NCBI GenBank assembly: GCA_004558205.1
Contig: SFDM01000001.1
Coordinates: 62,001 to 126,000, forward strand
Direction of reading: 5' to 3'
DNA: 64,000 bases
DNA from: Pyramidobacter piscolens
Lineage (GTDB): Bacteria > Synergistota > Synergistia > Synergistales > Dethiosulfovibrionaceae
Position numbers and translations under genes: made by a program. Position 1 is the stretch's first letter, and each line of letters starts with the position of its first letter. Under the pieces are notes generated by a model. It worked only from the letters and a program-made list of their open reading frames with translations. It did no database searches and was not told where the DNA came from. Shown in pieces: positions 33,723 through 41,518 of this stretch.

Positions 33723-33793
33723 CTTCACACCCCTCGCACTTCAGGACTTGGAGCCCCCACGGAGGAAGAACTCCTCGTCCATCGAAATCAGCG

Positions 33794-34291
33794 CTAGTCT
33801 TTCTTCAGGCGCGGCAGGATCAGCGGCACCAGGACAAAGGCCAGAGCCGTGTTGACCGCCATATAGCCGCCGTTATAGGTCAGTGAATAGACCAGAGGAT
33901 GGGTCCCCGCCGGGACGTAGGCCGAGAAGAAAATCAGCCCCGACGCCACATGGCAAGCCATACGCGCCAGCGAGGCGATCAGCACGCCCCAGCCTGTTTT
34001 CCTGGGCGACAGCGCCGCCAGCCCCAGCACCCCATAGGCCAGAGGGTAATCCAGAAAGGCCTGCACGGGATGGACCATATAACCGCCCAGAAGGAACTGC
34101 AGAAGCCCCGCCACAGCCCCCGCCATACAGCCCCCGCTCAGGCCCCAGCGCATCGCGAAGATGATCAGGGGCACGTTCTCGAGGGTGATGGAGCCGCCCT
34201 GGGGCATGCGGAACAGTTTGATCCGCGACAGGACCACCGCTAGCGCGATGGTCAGCGCCGCCTCCACAAGATACCGCGTTTTCGAATTCAT
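33794..34291 (-). CDS. thiT: Energy-coupled thiamine transporter ThiT
   Basis: A 165-residue six-helix S component of the ECF thiamine importer. Features of ThiT are present: an N-terminal short helix, RMPQGGSITLENVPLIIFAM (thiamine-loop region), RWGLSGGCMAGAVAGLLQFL and PLVYSLTYNGGYMAVN in the last helices with the aromatic binding residues. It lies behind its own TPP riboswitch on the minus strand. Shares an energising ECF module encoded elsewhere, probably with ThiW. Confidence 0.93.
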   Translation of the reverse strand: MNSKTRYLVEAALTIALAVVLSRIKLFRMPQGGSITLENVPLIIFAMRWGLSGGCMAGAVAGLLQFLLGGYMVHPVQAFLDYPLAYGVLGLAALSPRKTGWGVLIASLARMACHVASGLIFFSAYVPAGTHPLVYSLTYNGGYMAVNTALAFVLVPLILPRLKKD

Positions 34292-34342
34292 GATGATTCC
34301 TCCCGAAAAAATTTTACAGGGACGTCGGGAAAAGACTCGAGC

Positions 34343-34433
34343 AACTTCCCTGCGCCGGCATGAACCGGATCAGGTTCCAAGGGTCGGGGCGTTACGCGCC
34401 CCCTCTCAGCCGTCACAACACGACCCCCCTAGT
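34343..34433 (-). ncRNA. TPP riboswitch upstream of thiT
   Basis: On the minus strand: ACTAGGGGGGTCG, then CTGAGAGGGGGCGCGTAACG, CCCCGACCCTTGGAACCTG, ATCCGGTTCATGCCGGCGCA and GGGAAGTT, the conserved TPP aptamer order. No strong terminator is seen between the aptamer and thiT, so control may be at translation through the GGGAGGAATCATC ribosome-site region. Confidence 0.95.
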
Positions 34434-34614
34434 TCCAGAACTCATTATCGTCATTTTGAGCTTTAGCGTCAAGGTATTTCAAACGAAGCTCAAAGATCAG
34501 CTTAGATCAAATTCTTTAAACTCTTTTCATGATACAAAAAACTGCTTCGCCGCACCCTTCTGTGATAAACTATGAAACCGTAAGGCCAAAACTACAGAAG
34601 GGACGGGAACAGGC

Positions 34615-35553
34615 ATGAATCCTGCTCTATTTTTTGGAGAGGCACTGACAGACCGTTTTTACGATGAAAAGGGAATCCTGAGGAAATCGACACCGGGCGG
34701 CGCGCCGCTCAATGCTGCGGTGGGCGCGGCGCGGCTCCAGATTCCCACAGCTTTCGCCGGTGGGATCGGCGGCGACGGCGAGGCGCGGGAAATCCTGAAG
34801 GTGATGGACCTCGAAGGCATCGGCCGCCGCTTCGCCGTCATAAAGAAACAGCTGCCGACTGCGGCGGCCGAAGTGCGCCTCAACGAGCGCCGGGAACCGG
34901 CCTTCCGTTTTCTGCGCAGCGGCACGGCCGACGCCCTGATCGAAAGCGAAGACTTCTCATCGCTTCGGCCCCAGGATTACAGCTGCCTTCACTGCGGCGG
35001 CGTGATGCTCGCGTCGGAACCGGGGGCCAGCGTGCAGGAGGCGCTGGCGGAGCGTTTTTATGACGCGGCGATCCCCGTCTCCTTCGACCCCAACATCAGG
35101 CCGGCGCTGATCGGCGACGAAGAGGCCTACAGGGAAAGGGTCCTCATGGCCATGGCGCGCTCCCAGCTCGTCAAGCTCAGCCTGGACGACATCAGCTGGC
35201 TCTTTCCAGGACAGGACGTGAACGACGCCTTCTCGCAGCTTCATTGCCTGCGCCGCGGCGCCATGACGGCGCTGACGCTCGGGGCCCAGGGATCGCTGCT
35301 CGCGTCGGGGCAGGTCTGCCACCGCCAGTGGGCCTACTCCGTCGCCGCCATAGACACCACAGGCTGCGGCGACGGGTTCACCGCGGGGCTTTTACGAGGC
35401 TTGCTGACGCTTGACGGCTGTGCCTGGGACGAGTTGACGGAAGAACAGCTCCGCTGGGTCGCCGAGGGCGCCTCAGCCGTGGCCGCGCGGGTCTGCGAAA
35501 AAGAAGGAGCTCTCCCCGCCATGCCCTACCTGGCCGACGTGTACGCTCTTTAA
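34615..35553 (+). CDS. PfkB-family carbohydrate kinase (fructokinase-like)
   Basis: A 312-residue ribokinase-fold sugar kinase. The start MNPALFFGEALTDRFYDEKG, the TPGGAPLNAAVGAARLQIPT substrate-binding segment and the C-terminal DTTGCGDGFTAGLLRG (anion hole and catalytic Asp) place it in the PfkB family; the pattern is closest to bacterial fructokinases. Substrate is not certain. Its stop codon overlaps the stop codon of the convergent threonine synthase gene. Confidence 0.87.
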   Translation: MNPALFFGEALTDRFYDEKGILRKSTPGGAPLNAAVGAARLQIPTAFAGGIGGDGEAREILKVMDLEGIGRRFAVIKKQLPTAAAEVRLNERREPAFRFLRSGTADALIESEDFSSLRPQDYSCLHCGGVMLASEPGASVQEALAERFYDAAIPVSFDPNIRPALIGDEEAYRERVLMAMARSQLVKLSLDDISWLFPGQDVNDAFSQLHCLRRGAMTALTLGAQGSLLASGQVCHRQWAYSVAAIDTTGCGDGFTAGLLRGLLTLDGCAWDELTEEQLRWVAEGASAVAARVCEKEGALPAMPYLADVYAL

Positions 35554-36674
35554 CCGAAAAAGTCCAACAGATGATCGGTGGCTTTCAGTCCTGAACCGGA
35601 CGTGAAGGCCACTATTTTTTCGTCCTTCCCAAAAGCGCCCTGAGCGGCCAAGCAGGTCAGCGCCGCAGCAACCACCGCGCTGGTGGGTTCCACATAGATT
35701 CCCCGGTGAGCCAGTTCGAAGAAGGCCTTTTTCACCTCTTCGTCGGTCACTGAAATGAAGAAACCGCCCGAAGCGCGCACCTGTTTCAGGATCGCCGTTC
35801 CCTTCACGGGCTCCGACGAGGCGATCCCTTCGGCCAGCGCCGAGGTCTTGACGATCTTCACGGGCTCGTCCAATCCCCGCTCCCAGGCCTCCGCCAGCGG
35901 CGCGCAGCCCGAGGACTGCACGGCGATGATCCGCGGGCACCGGTCGATCTGGCCGGCGGCTTTCAGCTTCTGGAAGCCGTACCACGCGCCGAGAGCGATG
36001 CTCCCCTGCCCTACGGGGACCACGACCGTGTCCGGAACGGCCCAGCCCATCTGCTCCCACACCTCGTAGGCCCATGTGGCAAGGCCCATGACGAACCAGG
36101 GGCTCCAATTGTGGCTGGCATAGAAGGATGTCGCCCCGGCAGCCATGGCCGCGGCGGTGGTGTCCTCACGGCTGCCGGGAACCCTGTGGAGCTGCGCCCC
36201 CGAGGCCAGGATCTGCACGCACTTTCCCTGGGAGGTATAGTCGGGCACATAGACGTTGCAGGTAACCCCGGCCCTGGCGCAGTAAGAAGCCATGGCCGCG
36301 CCCGCGTTGCCCGAGGAGTCTTCCACCACCTCGCCGATCCCCGCCGCTTTCAGGCGGCTGACCAGATAGGCCATGCCGCGATCCTTGTAGGATCCCGTGG
36401 GCTGCACGTGGTCGAGCTTGAACAGGATCTGGCGTCCGCCCCATTCAAAGGGGATCAGGGGCGTCATGCCCTCGCCCATGGTCACAGACTCTGCCCCCGC
36501 CGGCAGCGGCAGGGCGTCGGCGTAGCGCCACAGCGTTAAGGGCCCTTTTACGATGCTATTCTTGTCGAATCGGGGCTCCTGCGAAAAGACATAATCAAAC
36601 CACCCGCCGCAGGCACAGCGGTATTCCCGCGTGTCTTCGGGGTAGACGCGTCCGCATTTTGAACATACAAGCAC
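35550..36674 (-). CDS. thrC: Threonine synthase
   Basis: A 374-residue PLP enzyme converting O-phosphohomoserine to threonine. The N-terminal zinc-ribbon (CSKCGRVYP...RCACGGW), the PLP lysine in VQPTGSYKDRGMAYLV, the EDSSGNAGAAMASYCA phosphate-loop segment and the C-terminal FTSGSGLKATD are conserved as in the short ThrC class. I use GTG 36674 because GGAGGG lies 6 bases upstream; a longer reading frame to 36707 has no ribosome site. The gene converges on the PfkB kinase with a 4-base overlap. Confidence 0.93.
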   Translation of the reverse strand: MLVCSKCGRVYPEDTREYRCACGGWFDYVFSQEPRFDKNSIVKGPLTLWRYADALPLPAGAESVTMGEGMTPLIPFEWGGRQILFKLDHVQPTGSYKDRGMAYLVSRLKAAGIGEVVEDSSGNAGAAMASYCARAGVTCNVYVPDYTSQGKCVQILASGAQLHRVPGSREDTTAAAMAAGATSFYASHNWSPWFVMGLATWAYEVWEQMGWAVPDTVVVPVGQGSIALGAWYGFQKLKAAGQIDRCPRIIAVQSSGCAPLAEAWERGLDEPVKIVKTSALAEGIASSEPVKGTAILKQVRASGGFFISVTDEEVKKAFFELAHRGIYVEPTSAVVAAALTCLAAQGAFGKDEKIVAFTSGSGLKATDHLLDFFG

Positions 36675-36712
36675 AATAATCCCTCCGGTTTTCAGCATAA
36701 AATGCAAACCCT

Positions 36713-36763
36713 ATTATACGTCAGAGGAGCCCTTCGCGAAAATTCCGAAGAGCTCCTCTGACG
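36713..36763 (-). promoter_or_regulatory. Promoter -10 with adjoining palindrome before thrC
   Basis: On the minus strand the sequence TATAAT (36718-36713) immediately follows a perfect 12 bp inverted repeat CGTCAGAGGAGC / GCTCCTCTGACG (36719-36763) with a loop of 21. The palindrome covers the -35 area of thrC, so it could be an operator, or a terminator-like end of an upstream transcript. Confidence 0.5.
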
Positions 36764-36797
36764 CTTCATCTCATTCAAATTTCAAAGTACAACACAG

Positions 36798-36838
36798 GCC
36801 GCCTGTCAGGCCGCAGGCCGACAGACGGCTCTTTTTTT
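36798..36838 (+). terminator. Terminator-like hairpin between ompH and thrC
   Basis: Stem GCCGCCTGTC / GACAGACGGC followed by CTTTTTTT on the plus strand. Both neighbours are on the minus strand, so the orientation is odd: it would stop plus-strand (antisense) transcripts, for example read-through from the kinase gene. Confidence 0.55.
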
Positions 36839-36848
36839 ATACGACAGG

Positions 36849-37400
36849 TTACTTGGCGGCAGGCGCGGGAACAGGAGCGGGAGCGGCCGCGGGCGCCGCG
36901 GCAGGAGCCGCCTGGGGCGGCGTAATGGTGACCTTGGGCAGGTCGGGGAACTTGGGCTTGCGCCTGTTCATTTCCTTCATGATCGCGTTGGTGATCTCCA
37001 CGGACGGCGCGCTGTCCAGCAGGATCTGCTTGTTGATGACCATCAGCGTGCGTGAATTTTTCTTGCGCCAGGCCGTGATGACGTCGTTCAGCTCATTCTG
37101 CATGACCGCCGCAGTGGCCTGCTGCTCCACCTGAAGCTGTCGGTTCAGGACCTGCTGCCCCTGCGCAATGGCCTGTTGAGCTTCCGGCGTGTTCTCCTTG
37201 CCCTTGTGAAGGGCGATCAGGTCGTTCATACCCTGCTGGAGCACCTTCTGAACTTCCTGCATGTGAGCCACCGCCGCTTTGCCGGGTTCGGAGTCGGTCA
37301 TGACCTTCTGCACGTCTACCACGGCGTAGTCGGCGGCAAAAGCCGCGCCGGCGCCAAACATAAAGGCCATCAGGGTTGCCCAAAATGTCGATTTCTTCAT
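36849..37400 (-). CDS. OmpH/Skp-family periplasmic chaperone-like protein
   Basis: A 183-residue exported protein. The signal peptide (MKKSTFWATLMAFMFGAGAA, cut near AFA-AD) is followed by YAVVDVQKVMTDSEPGKAAV, the conserved start of Skp/OmpH proteins, and a long coiled helix rich in Gln (about 45-115). The C-terminal tail is a flexible Ala/Pro-rich stretch. Skp-type proteins hold unfolded outer-membrane proteins, which implies a diderm envelope. It has its own -10 TATAAT (37451-37446) and is the last of four adjacent secreted-protein genes on this strand. Confidence 0.85.
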   Translation of the reverse strand: MKKSTFWATLMAFMFGAGAAFAADYAVVDVQKVMTDSEPGKAAVAHMQEVQKVLQQGMNDLIALHKGKENTPEAQQAIAQGQQVLNRQLQVEQQATAAVMQNELNDVITAWRKKNSRTLMVINKQILLDSAPSVEITNAIMKEMNRRKPKFPDLPKVTITPPQAAPAAAPAAAPAPVPAPAAK

Positions 37401-37477
37401 TTTCGTTCCTCCTCGATTTTCTTTTCAAACTGTGACTTTCAATTTATTATACTACAAGAAGGGGATTTAGTATATAC

Positions 37478-37510
37478 AAAAAAGCCCGACAGCCTGCCAT
37501 GCTGCCGGGC
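37478..37510 (-). terminator. Terminator after the proline-rich protein gene
   Basis: Minus-strand stem GCCCGGCAGC / GCTGTCGGGC followed by TTTTTT. It ends the transcript of the gene at 37524-37922, so ompH is a separate unit. Confidence 0.8.
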
Positions 37511-37523
37511 AAAAATAGCGCCG

Positions 37524-37922
37524 TTATCTGTAGGGGCGATCGTTCTGGCTGCCCAGGATCGTTCCCAGAAGGAACAGGGCTCCGCCGATCGCCCATGCGT
37601 CGTCGTTGTCGTGATGGCGGCGAGGGGGAGGCGGACGATGTCCCCAGCCGGGGCCGGGGGGCGGCGGCGGAGGCGGTCGGTGCCCCCAGCCGGGGCCGGG
37701 AGGCGGCGGGGGAGGCGGGCCGTAGCGGTCGGGCGGCGGACGGTGCCCCCAGCCAGGGCCAGGTGGAGGCGGCGGAGGCGGGCCGTAGGGCCTGCCGGCG
37801 CGCGCGGACGCCGACGGCGAAGAGGGAGCCGTTTTAACCGCGGCGAGCGACGCGGCGGGGACGCTGAGCACGACCGCCGTCATAATCGAGAGCGCCACGG
37901 TTCTGACAAATCTTTTCTTCAT
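37524..37922 (-). CDS. Secreted proline-rich repeat protein
   Basis: A 132-residue protein: signal peptide (MKKRFVRTVALSIMTAVVLS, cut near SLA-AV), then three imperfect repeats of Pro7-GPGWGHRPPP type (about residues 47-98), a short charged RRHHDNDD stretch and a C-terminal hydrophobic segment AWAIGGALFLLGTILGSQND. The same C-terminal pattern (DxDDA...GGA-LLG-ILGS-QN) ends the neighbour at 37955-38404, so the two form a family despite different repeats. No known domain recognised. ATG follows GGAGGGTTTTGA. Confidence 0.8.
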   Translation of the reverse strand: MKKRFVRTVALSIMTAVVLSVPAASLAAVKTAPSSPSASARAGRPYGPPPPPPPGPGWGHRPPPDRYGPPPPPPPGPGWGHRPPPPPPPGPGWGHRPPPPRRHHDNDDAWAIGGALFLLGTILGSQNDRPYR

Positions 37923-37954
37923 TCAAAACCCTCCTTTAGAGACGTGTGTATTTT

Positions 37955-38404
37955 TTAATAGTTATTCGAGTTGTTCTGAGAACTGCCCAGGATCAGCCCT
38001 AGAAGCAGCATGGCTCCGCCGACTTTCAGCGCGTCGTTGTCGTCGTGGCGGTCGTCGCGGGACGGACGGCGGTTGTCGGGACGGTACTGATTCGGGGCCG
38101 GACGGTTCGGTTCAGGGCGATACTGGTTCTGACCGGGGCGGTTCTGGTTCGGGGCCGGGCGGTTCTGATTCTGATTCGGGGCAGGACGGTTCTGGTACTG
38201 GTTCGGAGCAGGACGGTTCTGGTACTGGTTCGGGGCAGGACGGTTCTGATTCTGGCCGGGTCTGCCGCCCGGCGCGGCCTTCGGGACCGCCGCGGTTTCA
38301 ATTTTGGCCGCCGGTTCCCTGAGCGCAGCAAGAGAGGCCATCGGGGTCGTGAAGATAAAGGATCCCATCAAGAGGGATAGCATGATACGCTTACTGAGTT
38401 TCAT
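37955..38404 (-). CDS. Secreted Asn/Gln/Pro-rich repeat protein
   Basis: A 149-residue protein: signal peptide (MKLSKRIMLSLLMGSFIFTT, cut near SLA-AL), then a low-complexity region of NQxxNRPAP repeats (about residues 45-110), a charged DDRHDDND stretch and a C-terminal hydrophobic tail ALKVGGAMLLLGLILGSSQN. It shares architecture with the proline-rich neighbour at 37524. ATG 38404 is used because GGAGGAAATC precedes it; the frame runs further upstream to 38440 without support. Function unknown; an envelope or surface role is plausible. Confidence 0.78.
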   Translation of the reverse strand: MKLSKRIMLSLLMGSFIFTTPMASLAALREPAAKIETAAVPKAAPGGRPGQNQNRPAPNQYQNRPAPNQYQNRPAPNQNQNRPAPNQNRPGQNQYRPEPNRPAPNQYRPDNRRPSRDDRHDDNDALKVGGAMLLLGLILGSSQNNSNNY

Positions 38405-38481
38405 TTTGATTTCCTCCTTTTTTGTATTGCGCTGCCTCACAGGGACGCATAAGCAGCCGATCCGTCGTTAATTTTCCCGTT

Positions 38482-39090
38482 TTACTTGGCCTCTTCCCTG
38501 TTTTCTATGGGCTGGCCGCAAACTGGGCACTCGCCGTGATCATGCCGCGGCTGCTGCAGCTGAGGAACGGGTCCCCGAGGAGCAAAAGGCTGAGGTGCGG
38601 CCATGGGTCCCCAGCAGAAGAACTGCACGGGAGGCATGGGCGCCATCATGCAGCTCCAGCCGTATCCCATGGGGCTGTGGGCCGGCCCCATGGGGCCGCG
38701 CATGCCGGGACGAGGTGGCATGGGAGGACGGGGGCCGCCGGCGCGGGGTTTGGGAGCTTTTCCTTCCAGAATCTGCGTGATACGCCACTCCTCTACTTTC
38801 GCGTGGAGCTCTTCGGCCTTTTTGTTCATTTCGAGGACCTTAGCCGAATCGGGATTGTCCTTTGAAAGCTCGAGGCGCATGTCCTTTCTGAGGCTCTGCA
38901 TTTCCTTGTGCATGGCCTTGATCTCTTCGGGCATTTCGGGACCGCGGCGTTCCATTCTCTGATGCATGGGAGCGGGCGGCATAGGCATTCCAGGGCCCTG
39001 AACGGGCATAGGCGCGGGAACCGCAAAGGCGGCGGTACTTCCCAGAAGGGCGGCGGCCAGGCCGCCAAGCATAAACTTTCCTGATTTCAT
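38482..39090 (-). CDS. Exported Spy/CpxP-like protein with cysteine-rich tail
   Basis: A 202-residue exported protein with signal peptide (MKSGKFMLGGLAAALLGSTA). A Pro/Met-rich linker leads to a helical region (about 55-110: EEIKAMHKEMQSLRKDMRLE, then NKKAEELHAKVEEWRITQIL) that resembles the LTXXQ/Spy-type periplasmic stress chaperones. After a Gly/Pro/Met-rich stretch, the C-terminus carries CPVCGQ, half of a zinc-ribbon-like knuckle, and other cysteines (SCMMAP, FFCWGP). The Met/His/Cys content suggests metal contact. It is the gene divergent from the two-component system at 39394. Confidence 0.7.
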   Translation of the reverse strand: MKSGKFMLGGLAAALLGSTAAFAVPAPMPVQGPGMPMPPAPMHQRMERRGPEMPEEIKAMHKEMQSLRKDMRLELSKDNPDSAKVLEMNKKAEELHAKVEEWRITQILEGKAPKPRAGGPRPPMPPRPGMRGPMGPAHSPMGYGWSCMMAPMPPVQFFCWGPMAAPQPFAPRGPVPQLQQPRHDHGECPVCGQPIENREEAK

Positions 39091-39324
39091 GATATGAACC
39101 TCCCTATTTTTTCAAATCAATCTCTCAAAACACGATTTTACATCGTGCCGACAAGAGGCAAACTTCCTCTTTGACTGTGTCCTAAGTATAATTGAGACGA
39201 AGCGGCGGCGCATTGAAGAAATCAACAATCATAGTTCTGCGCCTTTCCCCCATTCCCCAAAGACTGATACAATAGAAAAAGATTCTGCGCTGTCCCATTC
39301 TGCAAAGTCCTGTAGAGATGTACA

Positions 39325-39353
39325 TGTTCATCGGGGACACTTTGTATTATAAT
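39325..39353 (+). promoter_or_regulatory. Probable promoter of the two-component system
   Basis: A consensus -10 TATAAT at 39348-39353 with a weak -35 TGTTCA at 39325-39330 (17 bp spacer), about 40 bp before the response regulator start. The 303 bp divergent region (39091-39393) has no gene and must also hold the promoter of the Spy-like gene. Confidence 0.5.
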
Positions 39354-39393
39354 CAAATATGCTCTGAAAAACAACAAGGAGGTTCCACCTATT

Positions 39394-40041
39394 ATGATAT
39401 CAATCGTTCTTGCTGACGACCATCCGCTGACCCGGGCGGGACTGGCGGCATGTATTCATGAGGAAGAAGGACTTTCACTGCTGGGAGAAGCCAGCGACGG
39501 CCTGGAGGCTTGGGACATGATCCAGAAGCTGAATCCCGACGTGGCGCTGCTGGACATCAGGATGCCCGGGCTGGACGGCATCTCAGTGGCGCGTAAAGTC
39601 AAGGACGCCAAGCTCTCCACAAAAGTCATCATGCTGACGGCCTACAACGCGCAGCAATATATCGTGGCGGCGCTCTCGGCGGGCGCCCGCGGATTCATCG
39701 TCAAGACCTCGGCCGTGCTGGAACTGACTCAGGCGCTCCAGTCGGTGATCAGCGGCGGAATCTATCTGGACTCCTGCATCGCCAACGCCGTGGACGCGAA
39801 GACCACGACCTTGGAACCCCTCTCTCCCCGCGAGCGCGAAGTGCTGGTGCTGTCTTCCAAAGGCTTTCCCGTCAAAGAGGTGGCGTCCCGGCTCTTCATC
39901 ACCGAGCGCACAGTGCAGGCCCATCTATCGTCGGTCTACGCCAAGTTCGGCGCGAAGAATAAGACTGAAGCCCTGATTCTGGCGCTGAAAAATGGGGTTA
40001 TCCTTGTGGACGAACTGCTCGAAGGAGAGCTTCCCTCATGA
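39394..40041 (+). CDS. NarL/FixJ-family response regulator
   Basis: A 215-residue regulator: receiver domain (1-120) with acidic pocket LADDH and phospho-acceptor D54 in VALLDIRMPG, followed by a LuxR-type helix-turn-helix (about 148-205, LSPREREVLVLSSKGFPVKE and VASRLFITERTVQAHLSSVY). The ATG has AAGGAGG upstream. Its stop overlaps the histidine kinase start by 4 bases. It is divergent from four secreted-protein genes, which are plausible targets. Confidence 0.94.
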   Translation: MISIVLADDHPLTRAGLAACIHEEEGLSLLGEASDGLEAWDMIQKLNPDVALLDIRMPGLDGISVARKVKDAKLSTKVIMLTAYNAQQYIVAALSAGARGFIVKTSAVLELTQALQSVISGGIYLDSCIANAVDAKTTTLEPLSPREREVLVLSSKGFPVKEVASRLFITERTVQAHLSSVYAKFGAKNKTEALILALKNGVILVDELLEGELPS

Positions 40042-41447
40042 AAAAACGCCGCTGGCTGCTGCCTCTGATCTGCATGATGATCCTGGTCCCCACCATCGCG
40101 GCGTTGGTCTTCTCAGGATATGGCATCTACCAGCAGCAGAGGGCCATGGTGACCATGGCCCAGAGGTACGCGCAGAACTTGGCGCGTTCCATCGTCCGGG
40201 AAGAAAGCGGCGCTTCTATGGAATCGCCCCTGCAGCGTCACCGGCGGATAGGGCTGTTCCTCAAGATGCTGACGCTGGGCCCGCCCGTGCCCGGCTGGAT
40301 CGCCACCGTGGGGCCCAACGGCGTCAAGCTTCAGGGGTCGCCGGGCAGCCAGATCACGCCGGCGCTGGCTCAGGCCGTCAACCAAGCCCTGCGCACAAAT
40401 GAAATGCAGACGCTGACGCTGCTCAGCGACCGCCATCCGCCTTCGGCCGCCGCCGTATGCGCCTTTCCCGACGGCATCAGGGCCGTCGTGGTGGTCATCT
40501 CCCACTACCTAGTCCCCGGCTCGATGATGCGGGCCATCTCCTTCCAGCCGGTCATGAGCTGCGCCGTCAGCCTCATCGCCCTAGCGGGGCTCTTCCTGCT
40601 CTGGAAGTGGTGCATACTGCCGCTGCGCGGCCTCTCCTCGCAGGTGGAAGAGCTGCGGTGGGGCAAGGACGTCCTGCCCCCCCAGAGGGTAGGCCCCCTG
40701 CCCGAGCTGCACGAGATGCAGAAAGCGCTGTCGGAGCTTTCCGTCAGCGCCGTGGACCGCGAGGAATTGAAGAAAAACTACGTCCGCGACATCGTGCGCA
40801 CCCAGGAAGAAGAGCGCACGCGCCTGGCCCGCGAGATTCACGACAGCCCGCTGCAGACCGTGGCGTCGCTGATCCAGAGAATTCAGCTGGCCCTGCGCGG
40901 CCTCGGCAAAGCGGAGATTGACAGGCCCCGCGTCGCCGACCACCTGACCACGGCGCAGGAAGCGGCGCTGACCGCCGTACAGGAGATGCGCGACGTCTGC
41001 GACCGCCTTTCCCCGCCCTGGACAGGCCTGGGCGCGGTGCGCGCCTTTGAGGAGATCGCCGACCGGCTGAGCAGGATCTTCGGGATCCCCATCTCCACAT
41101 CCATCGACGGCTACGCCGACGAACTGACGGAAAAGGACGTGCTCGCCTTCTGCCGCATCATCCAAGAGGCCGCCGCCAACTCGGTCCGCCACGGCGGCGC
41201 CTCGTCCGTGGATGTGCATATGGTCTGCACCGACCAGGACGTCACGCTCACCATCCTGGACGACGGCCAGGGAATTACAGGCGACTTCGACCCCGAGCGG
41301 CTCCGCGTCCAAGGGCATCGGGGCATCGCCAGCATGACCGAGCGAGCCTCGCTGTTAGGCGCCTCATTCTCCATCAAGCCCGGCCCCGAAGGCGGCACGC
41401 TGATCACCGTCGTGATGCCCGTCAAGGCGAAAGAAAAATGTGAATAA
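40038..41447 (+). CDS. NarL-type sensor histidine kinase
   Basis: A 469-residue inner-membrane kinase: two transmembrane helices (about 7-28 and 170-191) enclose a periplasmic sensing part of about 140 residues, followed by a HAMP-like linker, a HisKA_3 dimerisation region with phospho-acceptor H268 in LAREIHDSPLQTVASLI, and an HATPase domain (NSVRHGGA N-box, DDGQGITGDF and GHRGIASMTERA). Start ATG overlaps the regulator stop (ATGA). The sensed signal is unknown; the neighbouring envelope proteins hint at envelope stress. Confidence 0.93.
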   Translation: MKKRRWLLPLICMMILVPTIAALVFSGYGIYQQQRAMVTMAQRYAQNLARSIVREESGASMESPLQRHRRIGLFLKMLTLGPPVPGWIATVGPNGVKLQGSPGSQITPALAQAVNQALRTNEMQTLTLLSDRHPPSAAAVCAFPDGIRAVVVVISHYLVPGSMMRAISFQPVMSCAVSLIALAGLFLLWKWCILPLRGLSSQVEELRWGKDVLPPQRVGPLPELHEMQKALSELSVSAVDREELKKNYVRDIVRTQEEERTRLAREIHDSPLQTVASLIQRIQLALRGLGKAEIDRPRVADHLTTAQEAALTAVQEMRDVCDRLSPPWTGLGAVRAFEEIADRLSRIFGIPISTSIDGYADELTEKDVLAFCRIIQEAAANSVRHGGASSVDVHMVCTDQDVTLTILDDGQGITGDFDPERLRVQGHRGIASMTERASLLGASFSIKPGPEGGTLITVVMPVKAKEKCE

Positions 41448-41448
41448 A

Positions 41449-41495
41449 AGCAGCCGAGGGAACCCTGTTGTCCATGGGATTCCCTCGGCTGCTTA
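41449..41495. terminator. Bidirectional terminator between kinase and S55 peptidase genes
   Basis: A perfect 15 bp stem AAGCAGCCGAGGGAA / TTCCCTCGGCTGCTT, with T-rich sequence after it on the plus strand (ATTTTA) and A/T-rich sequence on the other side. It lies between the convergent stops at 41447 and 41519. Confidence 0.8.
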
Positions 41496-41518
41496 TTTTA
41501 CTGCGTTCTTCTTTTCCT

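Noticed and set aside
31592..34440. Possible tRNA or other structured RNA around the riboswitches
   Set aside because: All visible structure is accounted for by the two TPP aptamers and the terminators; no cloverleaf pattern was found.
38045..38380. Valine/arginine repeat frame opposite the Asn/Gln-rich protein
   Set aside because: It only mirrors the tandem repeats of the secreted-protein gene and lacks a signal peptide or ribosome site.
37955..38404. Short tandem repeats at about 38080-38250 considered as a CRISPR array
   Set aside because: Repeat units are about 27 bp or less, directly adjacent without spacers, and lie in frame within a coding region (NQYQNRPAP-type units).
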